A DNA stretch of 64,000 nt, taken from NCBI RefSeq assembly GCF_008039565.1, contig NZ_VDUX01000001.1, forward strand, positions 186,001 through 250,000. The letters run 5' to 3'. The notes below the pieces were generated by a model. It did not search any database and was not told where the DNA came from. It saw nothing but the letters and a program-made list of their open reading frames with translations. Source of the DNA: Aeromicrobium terrae. Lineage in GTDB: Bacteria > Actinomycetota > Actinomycetes > Propionibacteriales > Nocardioidaceae. A program made the position numbers and the translations under genes. The stretch's first letter is position 1; the number at the start of each line of letters is the position of its first letter. Positions 38,278 to 47,128 of the stretch are shown here, in pieces.

Positions 38278-39048
38278 TCAGGCCTTGGCGAGCGTGCCGA
38301 GGTACAGCTCGATGACCTTCGGGTCGTTCATGAGCTGCTTGCCGCTGGCCGTGTAGGCGTCCTTGCCCTGGTCGAGCACGTAGCCGCGGTCGCAGATCTG
38401 CAGGCAGCGGCGGGCGTTCTGCTCCACCATGACGACGGAGACGCCGGCGGCGTTGATGTGCTTGGTCTGCAGGAACACCTCGTCCTGCAGGGCGGGGGAG
38501 AGGCCGGCGGAGGGCTCGTCGAGCAGCAGCACCGACGGGTTCATCATCAGGGCGCGGCCCATGGCCACCATCTGACGCTCACCGCCGGACAACGATCCGG
38601 CGCGCTGGTCCTTGCGCTCGCCCAGCCGCGGGAAGATGTCCGTGACGTACTGGAAGCGCTCCGAGAACTTCTTCGGATCGAGGTACATGCCCATCTCGAG
38701 GTTCTCGGCCACCGTCAGCGACGGGAAGACGTTGTTCGTCTGCGGCACGAAGCCGATGCCCGACGCCACGAGCTGGTCGGCCCGGGAGTTCGTGATGTCC
38801 TCGCCCTTGAGCGTGACCGTGCCCGTGCTGACCTTCACCAGGCCGAAGAGCGCCTTGAGAAATGTCGACTTGCCGGCGCCGTTCGGGCCGATGATGCCCA
38901 CCAGCTCGCCGTCGTGGCAGTGCAGGCTCGCGCCGTTGAGGATGTTGACGCCGGGCAGGTAGCCGGCGACGAGGTCGGTGCCGCGCAGCAGCGCTCCCTC
39001 GGGTGAGGAGGTGTCGGTGACCGGAGTCGACGTGGTGTTCTCACTCAT
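38278..39048 (-). CDS. livF: Branched-chain amino acid ABC transporter ATPase LivF
   Basis: 256 residues. GPNGAGKST Walker A, FVPQTNNVFPSLTVAENLEMG, signature SLSGGERQM, Walker B VLLLDEPSAGLSP and H-region MVEQNARRCL are intact; the Q-loop PQTNNVFPS form is LivF-like. It has a roughly 20-residue Ser/Thr-rich N-terminal extension. It pairs with LivG on the LivH/LivM permease. The ATG overlaps the livG stop by ATGA. Last gene of the operon. Confidence 0.92.
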   Translation of the reverse strand: MSENTTSTPVTDTSSPEGALLRGTDLVAGYLPGVNILNGASLHCHDGELVGIIGPNGAGKSTFLKALFGLVKVSTGTVTLKGEDITNSRADQLVASGIGFVPQTNNVFPSLTVAENLEMGMYLDPKKFSERFQYVTDIFPRLGERKDQRAGSLSGGERQMVAMGRALMMNPSVLLLDEPSAGLSPALQDEVFLQTKHINAAGVSVVMVEQNARRCLQICDRGYVLDQGKDAYTASGKQLMNDPKVIELYLGTLAKA

Positions 39049-39947
39049 CAGGACTGCTCCTCGGTCTCGGCGATCTCGGCCTCGATCTCGGCCTCCGCCT
39101 CGGCGACGATCTTGGCCTCGTCCTCGAACGACAGCTCGGTGTCGTGGTGGGCGCCGAGGTAGGCGTCGACGACGGCGGGGTCGGCCATGACGTCGTCCGG
39201 CGGGCCCTCCGCGACGATCTTGCCCTGGGCCATCACGACGACCCAGTCGGAGATGTCGCGCACCATGTCCATGTCGTGCTCGACGAACAGGACCGTGCGG
39301 CCCTCGTCGCGCAGCGACTTCACGTGGCCGAGCAGCGACTGCTTCAGCGCCGGGTTCACGCCGGCCATCGGCTCGTCGAGCATGATCAGCTCGGGGTCGA
39401 CCATCAGGGCGCGGGCCATCTCGAGCAGCTTGCGCTGGCCGCCGGACAACGATCCGGCGAAGTCGTCGCGCTTCGCGTCGAGCTTGAACCGCTCGAGGAG
39501 GTCCTCGGCCCGCTTCGTGTTCGACCGCTCCTGGTCGCGCCACAGGGGGGCGAAGACGCTGGAGAGCAGCTTCTCGCCACGCTGACCTGTGGCACCGAGT
39601 CGCATGTTCTCGATGACGGTCAGGCGGGACAGCACCTTGGTCAGCTGGAACGTGCGGACCATGCCCTTGCGGGCGACGCGGTACGGCGCGACGCCGGACA
39701 GGCTCTCGCCGTTGAACGTCCACGCCCCGGTGTCCGGTTTGTCGAAGCCGGTCAGCAGGTTGAAGAACGTGGTCTTGCCGGCACCGTTGGGGCCGATGAG
39801 GGCCGTGATCTTCCCGCGCTCGATCTCGAAGTGCTCGACGTCGACGGCACGGAGGCCACCGAACGTGCGCACGACGTTGTCGGCGACCAGGATCGCGTTC
39901 TCCTTGGTCTGGCCCGGCGCGGTGACGCTCTGTGTCTCAGCGGCCAT
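39048..39947 (-). CDS. livG: Branched-chain amino acid ABC transporter ATPase LivG
   Basis: 299 residues. GPNGAGKTTFFNLLTG Walker A, VRTFQLTKVLSRLTV Q-loop, signature SLSGGQRKL, Walker B LIMLDEPMAGVNP and FVEHDMDMV are LivG-typical. Beyond the usual end (HHDTEL) there is a roughly 30-residue Glu/Ala-rich tail (AEAEAEIEAEIAETEE) that should be a charged helix. It overlaps livM by 11 bases and livF by four. Confidence 0.92.
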   Translation of the reverse strand: MAAETQSVTAPGQTKENAILVADNVVRTFGGLRAVDVEHFEIERGKITALIGPNGAGKTTFFNLLTGFDKPDTGAWTFNGESLSGVAPYRVARKGMVRTFQLTKVLSRLTVIENMRLGATGQRGEKLLSSVFAPLWRDQERSNTKRAEDLLERFKLDAKRDDFAGSLSGGQRKLLEMARALMVDPELIMLDEPMAGVNPALKQSLLGHVKSLRDEGRTVLFVEHDMDMVRDISDWVVVMAQGKIVAEGPPDDVMADPAVVDAYLGAHHDTELSFEDEAKIVAEAEAEIEAEIAETEEQS

Positions 39948-40929
39948 CGATCGCCAGCTCCCTTCTGTCTCCGAAGATGCCCTGTGGTCGGTAGATCATC
40001 AGCAGCATCAGCACGAGCCCGAGCACGATGAGACGCATCAGGCTGGCCTGGTCGGACGTCATGATCCAGTCCGGGATCAGGTTGTCGTGGGTGGCCTTGT
40101 CGAAGAACAGGTCGAGCCCGTTCAGGAAGAACCAGAAGATCACCGCACCGGCGACCGGACCGAACACCCGGGCGGCGCCACCGATCAGCAGCACGGTGTA
40201 GACGAAGAACGTCGTGTCCGTGGCGAAGTCCGACGGGGCCACGTTGTCCGTGGCCAGACCGCTCATGATGCCGGCGGCGGCGCCGATGACACCGCCGAGG
40301 ATGAGCGACTGCATCTTGTAGAAGTAGACGTTCTTGCCGAGGCTGCGGACGGCGTCCTCGTCCTCACGGATGCCCTTCAGCACGCGGCCCCAGGGGCTGC
40401 GCATCATCAGGAAGATGACGCCGCACAGCAGCAGCGCCAGGCTCCAGCCGACGATCATGATGAAGAAGTCGTAGGACCGGAAGTCGATCGGCCCGAAGTG
40501 CACGCCGCCGGGCTCGATCGGGTTCAGGCTCTTCATGTCGTCGGCGAAGCCGAACCGGCCGTCCTGGCCGCCGAACTGGTCGTTCAGGCTGGCCGCGCCG
40601 AGCACCTGTCTGACCGCCTCCGCGGCCGCGATCGTCGCGATCGCGAGGTAGTCGGCCCGTAGGCGCAGCGTCGGGACGCCGAGGACGAGGGCGAGCAGCA
40701 CGGCGGCCAGCAGGCCGACGAGGATGCTGAGCCACAGGTTCTGCTCCCAGGTCTGCACCAGGGCGCCGACGGCGTAGCCGCCGACCATCATGAAGGCCGC
40801 CTGACCGAAGTTCAGCAGTCCGGTGTAGCCGAAGTGGATGTTGAGGCCGATCGCGGCCAGGCAGTAGATCATGGCCTGCGGCCCGAGAGCCTGCTCGACC
40901 GCGCCGCTGAGGACGTCCAACCAGTTCAT
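39937..40929 (-). CDS. livM: Branched-chain amino acid ABC transporter permease LivM
   Basis: 330 residues, about eight to nine hydrophobic segments. HFGYTGLLNFGQAAFMMVGGY and LRLRADYLAIATIAAAE are hallmark LivM segments, with the coupling region SPWGRVLKGIREDEDAVRSLG contacting the ATPases. AAGGGAG precedes its ATG. It lies 16 bases after livH in the same operon. Confidence 0.92.
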   Translation of the reverse strand: MNWLDVLSGAVEQALGPQAMIYCLAAIGLNIHFGYTGLLNFGQAAFMMVGGYAVGALVQTWEQNLWLSILVGLLAAVLLALVLGVPTLRLRADYLAIATIAAAEAVRQVLGAASLNDQFGGQDGRFGFADDMKSLNPIEPGGVHFGPIDFRSYDFFIMIVGWSLALLLCGVIFLMMRSPWGRVLKGIREDEDAVRSLGKNVYFYKMQSLILGGVIGAAAGIMSGLATDNVAPSDFATDTTFFVYTVLLIGGAARVFGPVAGAVIFWFFLNGLDLFFDKATHDNLIPDWIMTSDQASLMRLIVLGLVLMLLMIYRPQGIFGDRRELAIDGR

Positions 40930-40945
40930 CGTCGTCTCCCTTCCC

Positions 40946-42241
40946 TCATCCGATCCGTTGCGCGCGGCCGAGGATGCCCTGCGGTCTGATGAGCAGGACG
41001 AGGATCAGCACGACGAGAGCGGTCACGTACTTGAGCTCGGGAGGCAGGATCAGCGAGGACATCTCGACCATGAGCCCGACGATGAGGCTGCCGGCCATGG
41101 TCCCCCAGATCGTGCCGAGTCCGCCGAGCGTGACGCCGGCGAACACGAGCAGCAGGATCTTGAATCCGAACTGGTAGTCGAACCCGTAGTTGATGCCCCA
41201 CAGGATGCCGGAGGTGCCGGCGAGCGCTCCGCCGACGATCCAGACGGTGAGGATGACCCGGTCGACGTCGATGCCGGACGACGCCGCGAGCGCCGGGTTG
41301 TCGGACACGGCGCGGGTGGCCTTGCCGAGCCGGGTGCGCTGGACGGCGATCGAGATGATCACCAGGATGATCGCGCAGATGACCGCGCTCCAGAACGTGC
41401 GCGGCGAGATGTCGATGGACCCGATCTCCCACGGCTCGCGGCGCAGCGGCACCCCGGTGAACTGGTGGCTGTCGGCGCCGACGATGTACTGGTAGACGTT
41501 CCGCAGGAAGATCGCCAGGCCGATGCTCACGATCATCATCGCGAGCAGTCCGGTGCCCCGGCGTCTCAAGGGTTTCCAGAGGAAGACGTCGTTGGCGTAG
41601 CCGAAGACGCCGGACAGCACGACGCCGGCGAGTGCGGCGAGCAGGAACGGCGAGTCGAGCTTGTCCTGCAGGAGGAAGCCGACGATCGCGCCGAACGTGA
41701 TCAGCTCGCCGTGGGCGAAGTTCGTGAGGCCGGTGGTGCCGAAGACCAGTGACAGGCCGAGGGCGCCGAGGGCGAGGAGGAGGCCGAGGAAGACGCCGTT
41801 GATGGCGCTCTGCGAGACCTTGCGCACCAGCTCGTCGGAGTCGTCGGCCTTCGGGCCGATGCGGTAGCCGATCGGGATGTCGCCGTCGGTGCGGATGGTG
41901 ACCGAGTACTCGGTCTTCTTCTCGTCGGTCAGCGACGTGCCCTCCGGAAGGGTGTCGGTGTCGATCTTGACCGTGATCTTCTTGCCGAGCAGGTCGATCG
42001 GCGCACCGGGCAGCGCGATCGAGAACTTGCCCTCCGCATCGCTCACGCCCTCGGCGATCTGTGCGCCGCTCTCCTCGACGGAGATCTTGACGCCGGGCAC
42101 CGGCTTGGGCGGGGTGTCGCGATTGTCGAGGAGGGTGCCGACGACGTCGATGGTGTCGTTCGCGGCGTGGGCCGGAGCGGTGGTACCGACCACCGTCAGG
42201 AGGAAGAGAAGTGGAAGGAGTGCCGCCAGTCGCAGTCGCAC
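40946..42241 (-). CDS. livH: LivH permease with a secreted-type N-terminal domain
   Basis: 431 residues from a GTG with AGGAGA seven bases upstream. Residues 1-26 form a signal peptide (VRLRLAALLPLLFLLTVVG, cleavable after AHA). Residues 27-130 are a beta-rich domain resembling carboxypeptidase-regulatory/prealbumin-like folds (GVKISVEESG, EGKFSIALPG). Only from about 140 does the LivH permease begin (LGLSLVFGTTGLTNFAHGEL). Ordinary LivH proteins have about 290 residues. The extra domain should face outside, where it could contact the binding protein. Confidence 0.88.
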   Translation of the reverse strand: MRLRLAALLPLLFLLTVVGTTAPAHAANDTIDVVGTLLDNRDTPPKPVPGVKISVEESGAQIAEGVSDAEGKFSIALPGAPIDLLGKKITVKIDTDTLPEGTSLTDEKKTEYSVTIRTDGDIPIGYRIGPKADDSDELVRKVSQSAINGVFLGLLLALGALGLSLVFGTTGLTNFAHGELITFGAIVGFLLQDKLDSPFLLAALAGVVLSGVFGYANDVFLWKPLRRRGTGLLAMMIVSIGLAIFLRNVYQYIVGADSHQFTGVPLRREPWEIGSIDISPRTFWSAVICAIILVIISIAVQRTRLGKATRAVSDNPALAASSGIDVDRVILTVWIVGGALAGTSGILWGINYGFDYQFGFKILLLVFAGVTLGGLGTIWGTMAGSLIVGLMVEMSSLILPPELKYVTALVVLILVLLIRPQGILGRAQRIG

Positions 42242-42292
42242 GCAGTTCTCCTGGGGGTCGAGGGCACGGGGTCTCCGCGTTCGTCTCACGGG

Positions 42293-42326
42293 AGCATAGC
42301 CACACCGCTGTGTCATCTGCGTCACA
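42293..42326 (-). promoter_or_regulatory. livH promoter with CRP-like site
   Basis: On the minus strand TATGCT (42298-42293) is a good -10 box, giving a leader of about 45 bases. Just upstream, TGTCATCTGCGTCACA (42311-42326) matches nine of ten outer bases of the CRP/GlxR pattern TGTGA-N6-TCACA. Its position near -30 would fit repression or class II control. Confidence 0.4.
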
Positions 42327-42365
42327 AATGCGGTCGGCAGGTGACAGTTCGGTGAAGTACGCAGG

Positions 42366-43109
42366 TCAGTGGAGGGTGACGGCGATCTCGGTGAGCAGGG
42401 GGGCCACCAAGAGGGCCGGCAGGAGGTCCGCCACGGGGATGGGCTTGAGGTCGAGCAGGCGGATCGCGACGCCGACCAGGATGAGCCCGCCGGTCGCCGT
42501 CAGGGCCACCAGATGAGCGTCCGGCAGCACGTCGCCGAGCACCACGCCGACGACGGTCAAGGTGCCCTGGATGGCCCCGACGGACAGCACCGACGCCATC
42601 ACGCCGAGGCCGAACGAGGCCGCGAACGCCAGGGAGGCGAAGCCGTCGAGCGCCGCCTTCAGGTACAGCTGGTCGGCACCGCGGCCGAGACCCTCGTTGA
42701 TCGAGCCGAGGATCGTCAGGGGTCCGACGCAGAACACGAGCGAGCTGATCACGAACCCCTCGATGAACCGGTCCCGCGACCCGGTGTCGTCTCTCGTCAG
42801 CTTCGTCTGGAGCCAGCCGCCGAGGTCCTCGACCCGGTCCTCCAGGCGCAGCAGCGACCCCACGATGCCGCCGATCACCAGGGACCCGAGCACCACCAGG
42901 ACCGGCGCGGACGACCCGACGGCGTCGACGAGGTCCGGGTCGGTGACGTCGGCCGCCGACTGGGCCGCGATGAGGAGGGTGACGAGGCCGAGGGCCGTGG
43001 TGACCGTGGTGCGGACGCGCGGTGCGAGGCGGTGCCCGACGAGGACGCCGAGACCGGAGCCGACGAGCACGGTGGCCATGTTGGTGACGGTGCCCGCACC
43101 GATGAACAT
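42366..43109 (-). CDS. DUF554-family membrane protein
   Basis: 247 residues and about seven hydrophobic segments. GAGTVTNMATVLVGSGLGVLVG and FCVGPLTILGSINEGL are conserved segments of the YdfK/DUF554 family, whose function is not established. GAGAGG eight to ten bases upstream supports the ATG at 43109. Monocistronic on the minus strand, divergent from the GNAT gene. Confidence 0.8.
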   Translation of the reverse strand: MFIGAGTVTNMATVLVGSGLGVLVGHRLAPRVRTTVTTALGLVTLLIAAQSAADVTDPDLVDAVGSSAPVLVVLGSLVIGGIVGSLLRLEDRVEDLGGWLQTKLTRDDTGSRDRFIEGFVISSLVFCVGPLTILGSINEGLGRGADQLYLKAALDGFASLAFAASFGLGVMASVLSVGAIQGTLTVVGVVLGDVLPDAHLVALTATGGLILVGVAIRLLDLKPIPVADLLPALLVAPLLTEIAVTLH

Positions 43110-43226
43110 CGCGGATCCCTCTCAGATGATGTGACCTTCAACCACAGGCGTGCTGGCGGTAGTGTGTCATCCCACGCGCCTCAGCCACCTCGCTGAGCAC
43201 GATCCCGCTCACGGACAGGACCGCCC

Positions 43227-43838
43227 ATGTCGACCAGACATCCGATCGTTCTGCGTGACGCCGATCGCGAGGACGCGGCTGCTCTGATCAACCTCTGGAA
43301 CGAGTGCGCCGAGGCGAGCCGGTCCGACGGCTCGGAGGCCTTCACCCAGCAGACGATGTGGCGCGAGCCCGGCGTGGCCGAGGCCGCCGCGGCCATCGAC
43401 CTCACCCTGGCGAAGCCGGACAAGCGGATCATCGTGGCGCTGGCCGACGGCGAGATCGTCGGAGCCACGGTCTGCGACCTCAGCACGCTCACGCCGATCA
43501 CGCTGACCCGCGTGCTCGTCGTCACCGAGATCCAGGTGTCGCCGCGCTTCCGTCGGCGGGCCGTCGCGTCCACGCTCCTGTCCGCCGCGGCCACCTACGG
43601 CGAGGAGAACAACTGCGAGGTGGTCATCGCCTCGATCCCCGCCCACTCGCGCGAGCCCGCCCGCTACCTGACGAAGATCGGCTTCAACCAGGTCGCCGTC
43701 CTGCGGGCCATCCAGGCCAGCAAGCTCCGCTCGCGGCTCACCACGCGGGCCACCAACTCGCGCGACACCGGCAAGCTGATCGCGGTCCGGCGGACCTTGC
43801 GCCGCCGTCAGCGCGGCGGCGTCAGCGCCGAGGGATAG
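43227..43838 (+). CDS. GNAT-family N-acetyltransferase
   Basis: 203 residues. The acetyl-CoA site is the strand-helix VTEIQVSPRFRRRAVASTLL (an R-x-x-x-A variant of the usual R/Q-x-x-G-x-G/A loop), followed by IGFNQVAVLRA. A basic C-terminal tail (RRTLRRRQRGG) is unusual and may bind nucleic acid or membranes. Substrate unknown. It ends 30 bases before polA. Confidence 0.75.
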   Translation: MSTRHPIVLRDADREDAAALINLWNECAEASRSDGSEAFTQQTMWREPGVAEAAAAIDLTLAKPDKRIIVALADGEIVGATVCDLSTLTPITLTRVLVVTEIQVSPRFRRRAVASTLLSAAATYGEENNCEVVIASIPAHSREPARYLTKIGFNQVAVLRAIQASKLRSRLTTRATNSRDTGKLIAVRRTLRRRQRGGVSAEG

Positions 43839-43855
43839 TCGTCAGAGGCGAGGGC

Positions 43856-43869
43856 TAGAGTCGGCCGGG
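43856..43869 (+). promoter_or_regulatory. Leaderless promoter of polA
   Basis: TAGAGT at 43856-43861 lies seven bases before the GTG at 43869, without a Shine-Dalgarno. Confidence 0.55.
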
Positions 43870-46532
43870 TGGACCGCCTGCTGCTGATCGACGGCCATTC
43901 CGTCGCCTACCGCGCCTTCTTCGCCCTCCCCGTCGAGAACTTCTCGACCACCACCGGCCAGCACACCAACGCGGTGTTCGGGTTCACCTCGATGCTGATC
44001 AACGTGCTGCGCGACGAGCAGCCCACGCACGTCGCCGTCGCGTTCGACGTGTCGCGGCAGACGTTCCGCACCACGGAGTACGCGGAGTACAAGGGCAACC
44101 GCAGCAAGTCGCCGGCGGAGTTCACCGGCCAGATCTCGCTGATCAAGGACGTCCTCCAGGCGCTCGGCATCCCGGCGTTCGAGAAGGAGGGCTTCGAGGC
44201 CGACGACATCATCGGCACGCTCACCACCCAGGCGAAGGCCGCCGGCATGGAGGTGCTGATCTGCTCGGGCGACCGCGACGCCTTCCAGCTCGTCACTGAC
44301 ACCACCACGATCCTCTACCCGCGCAAGGGCGTCTCCGACCTGGTGCGCATGACGCCGGTGGCGGTCGAGGAGAAGTACGGCGTCACGCCGGAGCACTATC
44401 CCGACCTCGCCGCCCTCGTCGGCGAGACGAGCGACAACCTCCCGGGCGTCCCCGGCGTCGGTCCGAAGACGGCGGCGAAGTGGATCAACGGCTACGGCAC
44501 CCTCGACGCGCTGGTGGCCGACGTCGAGAACATCCCGGGCAAGGCGGGGGAGTCCCTGCGCGACCATCTCGACGACGTCCTGCGCAACCGGCGCATCAAC
44601 GCGCTGGTGTGCGACCTCGACCTCCCGGCCGGGCCGGCGGAGCTCGGCTTCTCCACGGAGTGGAACCGCGACGCCATCCACGAGGTGTTCGACGCCCTCG
44701 AGTTCAGCGCCCTGCGTGAGCGGCTCTTCGACTACCTCGGCGGCGGTGACGAGTCGGTCACGGCCGAGGCGGCGGTCGACGTCCAGACCACGGTCGTCGC
44801 ATCGGGCGGACTCGCGGCCTGGCTCAAGGAGCATGCCGACGGCACGCCCATGGGGCTGGAGGTCACCGGCGTCACCGCGCCGGTCGGAGCCCGCGCCGAG
44901 GGCCTGGCGATCGCCACCGCCTCCGGGCCGGCGGCCTGGGTCTCGGTCGAGGGGCTAGACCCGTCCGACGACACCGCCCTGGCGGCCTGGCTGGCCGACC
45001 CCGCCCAGCCCAAGGTGCTCCACGACGCCAAGGGCCAGGCCCACGCCCTCGCGGCGCAGGGCTGGCCCGTCGCCGGCGTCGCCGCCGACACCGCGCTGGC
45101 CACGTACCTGGTCAAGCCCGACCAGCGGGCCTACGACCTCGCCGACCTGTCCGTCCGCTACCTCCACCGCGAGCTGGTCTCGAGCGGCGACGACTCCGGC
45201 CAGCTCTCCTTCGACGACGACGGCGGCGCCGACGTCGCGGTCCAGCGGGCCCGCGCCGCGCTCGACCTCTGGGCCGTCCTGGAGCCGGAGCTGGAGTCGC
45301 TCGCGTCGCTGGACCTGCTGCGCGACGTCGAGCTGCCGCTCGTGGACGTGCTCCTCCGCATGGAGGCGGTGGGCGTCGCCATCGACACCGACCATCTCGA
45401 CACGCTGCACGCCGAGTTCACCGATCGGATGCTCGCGGCTGCCCAGGACGCGTACGACGTCATCGGCAAGGAGGTGAACCTCGGCTCGCCCAAGCAGCTG
45501 CAGGTGGTCCTGTTCGACGAGCTCGGCATGCCCAAGACCAAGCGCACCAAGACGGGCTACACCACGGACGCCGAGTCGCTGCAGTCGTTGTTCGCCAAGA
45601 CCGAGCACCCGTTCCTGCAGCACCTGCTCGCGCACCGCGACGTCACCCGGCTGCGCCAGACCGTCGAGGGCCTGCAGAAGACCGTGGCGCCGGACGGGCG
45701 CATCCACACCACGTACTTCCAGACGATCGCGGCCACCGGACGCCTCAGCTCGGCCGACCCGAACCTGCAGAACATCCCCATCCGCACCGAGTCCGGCCGC
45801 CGCATCCGCGAGGCGTTCACCGTCGGCGACGGCTTCGAGACGCTCCTCACCGCCGACTACAGCCAGATCGAGATGCGCATCATGGCGCACCTCTCCGAGG
45901 ACGCCGACCTCATCGAGGCGTTCCGGTCCGGCCACGACTTCCACACCGTCATGGCGGCCAAGGTGTTCGAGCGCGACCCGTCCGACATCGACGGCGGCCT
46001 GCGCGCCCGCATCAAGGCGATGAACTACGGACTCGCCTACGGACTGTCGTCGTACGGCCTCAGCCAGCAGCTCGGCATCAGCACGAGCGAGGCGCAGGCC
46101 CTGATGGACGACTACTTCGAGACCTTCGGCGGGGTGCGCGACTACTTGCGCGGGCTCGTCGACGAGGCGCGCAGCACTGGATTCACCGCCACCATCCTGG
46201 GCCGCCGCCGCTACCTGCCCGATCTCCTCAGCGACAACCGGCAGCGCCGCGAGATGGCCGAGCGCATGGCGCTCAACGCGCCCATCCAGGGCTCGGCCGC
46301 CGACATCATCAAGGTGGCGATGCTCGGCGTCGACCGCGCGCTGCGCGAGTCCGGCATGGCGTCGCGGATGCTGCTGCAGGTGCACGACGAGCTCGTGCTC
46401 GAGGTGGCGCCGGGGGAGCGCGACGCGCTGGAGGCCCTGGTCCGGGAGCAGATGGCCGGCGCCGCCGACCTGTCGGTGCCGCTCGACGTCTCGGTCGGCG
46501 TCGGGCCCACCTGGCACGACGCCGGGCACTGA
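43869..46532 (+). CDS. polA: DNA polymerase I
   Basis: 887 residues: a 5'-3' exonuclease domain (1-290; LLLIDGHSVAYRAFFAL, SGDRDAFQL, GETSDNLPGVPGVGPKTA), a central 3'-5' exonuclease-like domain, and the polymerase domain. Polymerase motifs are ATGRLSSADPNLQNIP, DYSQIEMRIMAHLS, the O-helix RARIKAMNYGLAYG and QVHDELVLEV. In the central domain the acidic DxE metal-binding motif is not seen (GLEVTGVTA), as in other actinobacterial PolA, so proofreading is probably absent. Role: Okazaki processing and repair. Confidence 0.97.
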   Translation: MDRLLLIDGHSVAYRAFFALPVENFSTTTGQHTNAVFGFTSMLINVLRDEQPTHVAVAFDVSRQTFRTTEYAEYKGNRSKSPAEFTGQISLIKDVLQALGIPAFEKEGFEADDIIGTLTTQAKAAGMEVLICSGDRDAFQLVTDTTTILYPRKGVSDLVRMTPVAVEEKYGVTPEHYPDLAALVGETSDNLPGVPGVGPKTAAKWINGYGTLDALVADVENIPGKAGESLRDHLDDVLRNRRINALVCDLDLPAGPAELGFSTEWNRDAIHEVFDALEFSALRERLFDYLGGGDESVTAEAAVDVQTTVVASGGLAAWLKEHADGTPMGLEVTGVTAPVGARAEGLAIATASGPAAWVSVEGLDPSDDTALAAWLADPAQPKVLHDAKGQAHALAAQGWPVAGVAADTALATYLVKPDQRAYDLADLSVRYLHRELVSSGDDSGQLSFDDDGGADVAVQRARAALDLWAVLEPELESLASLDLLRDVELPLVDVLLRMEAVGVAIDTDHLDTLHAEFTDRMLAAAQDAYDVIGKEVNLGSPKQLQVVLFDELGMPKTKRTKTGYTTDAESLQSLFAKTEHPFLQHLLAHRDVTRLRQTVEGLQKTVAPDGRIHTTYFQTIAATGRLSSADPNLQNIPIRTESGRRIREAFTVGDGFETLLTADYSQIEMRIMAHLSEDADLIEAFRSGHDFHTVMAAKVFERDPSDIDGGLRARIKAMNYGLAYGLSSYGLSQQLGISTSEAQALMDDYFETFGGVRDYLRGLVDEARSTGFTATILGRRRYLPDLLSDNRQRREMAERMALNAPIQGSAADIIKVAMLGVDRALRESGMASRMLLQVHDELVLEVAPGERDALEALVREQMAGAADLSVPLDVSVGVGPTWHDAGH

Positions 46533-46539
46533 CCGGGCG

Positions 46540-46989
46540 TCAGCCCGTCGGGCCGCCGAAGACGAACCGCTTGTAGGCCCAGAAGCGGAACACCGTGCCG
46601 ATCGCGATCGTGACGAGCTTGACGACGAAGACGGTGTCGCTGTCGTGGGCGTTGCCGAGCGGGTAGACGAAGAACGCGATCAGCAGCTCGGCGAAGACCA
46701 GCGTCACCAGGTTGATGCCGAAGAACAGCGTGGTCTCGCGGGCGATGCCCCGGCGCGCGAGGTGGGAGAACGAGAGGTACCGGTTCCCGACGTAGGCGAA
46801 CGCCGTGGACACGAGGGTCGAGACGAAGTTGGCCTTCAGGGCGCCGTACGGCGACAGCCAGCGGAAGATGCTGAGGTCGATCACGAACGCGAGCGCGCCG
46901 ACCACCCCGAACGCCGTGAGCTCCTTCAGCAGGATCCGCCAGGAGCTGCGCAGACGCTGACGCAGCGTGGCGATCCGGGAGTCGGGCAT
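46540..46989 (-). CDS. GtrA-family membrane protein
   Basis: 149 residues with four hydrophobic segments. KELTAFGVVGALAFVIDLSIF and FVSTLVSTAFAYVGNRYLSFSH are typical GtrA segments, ending FRFWAYKRFVF. GtrA-like proteins are thought to help move lipid-linked sugars across the membrane for wall or surface polysaccharide. I chose ATG 46989; a GTG three codons upstream (46998) abuts a TAGCCT -10-like box. It is convergent with polA, seven bases apart. Confidence 0.85.
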   Translation of the reverse strand: MPDSRIATLRQRLRSSWRILLKELTAFGVVGALAFVIDLSIFRWLSPYGALKANFVSTLVSTAFAYVGNRYLSFSHLARRGIARETTLFFGINLVTLVFAELLIAFFVYPLGNAHDSDTVFVVKLVTIAIGTVFRFWAYKRFVFGGPTG

Positions 46990-47128
46990 GACCGGCACAG
47001 GCTATCGGGGCGTTCCCACTGCGCTGGACGACGGCTCGTGACCCCCTCTCGTGATCGAATGGAGGGGAGGGAGCTCGGTCGGGTTGTTTCCGCATGCCGT
47101 CATGCGGTCCTGGCCGAGGTGTACACAC

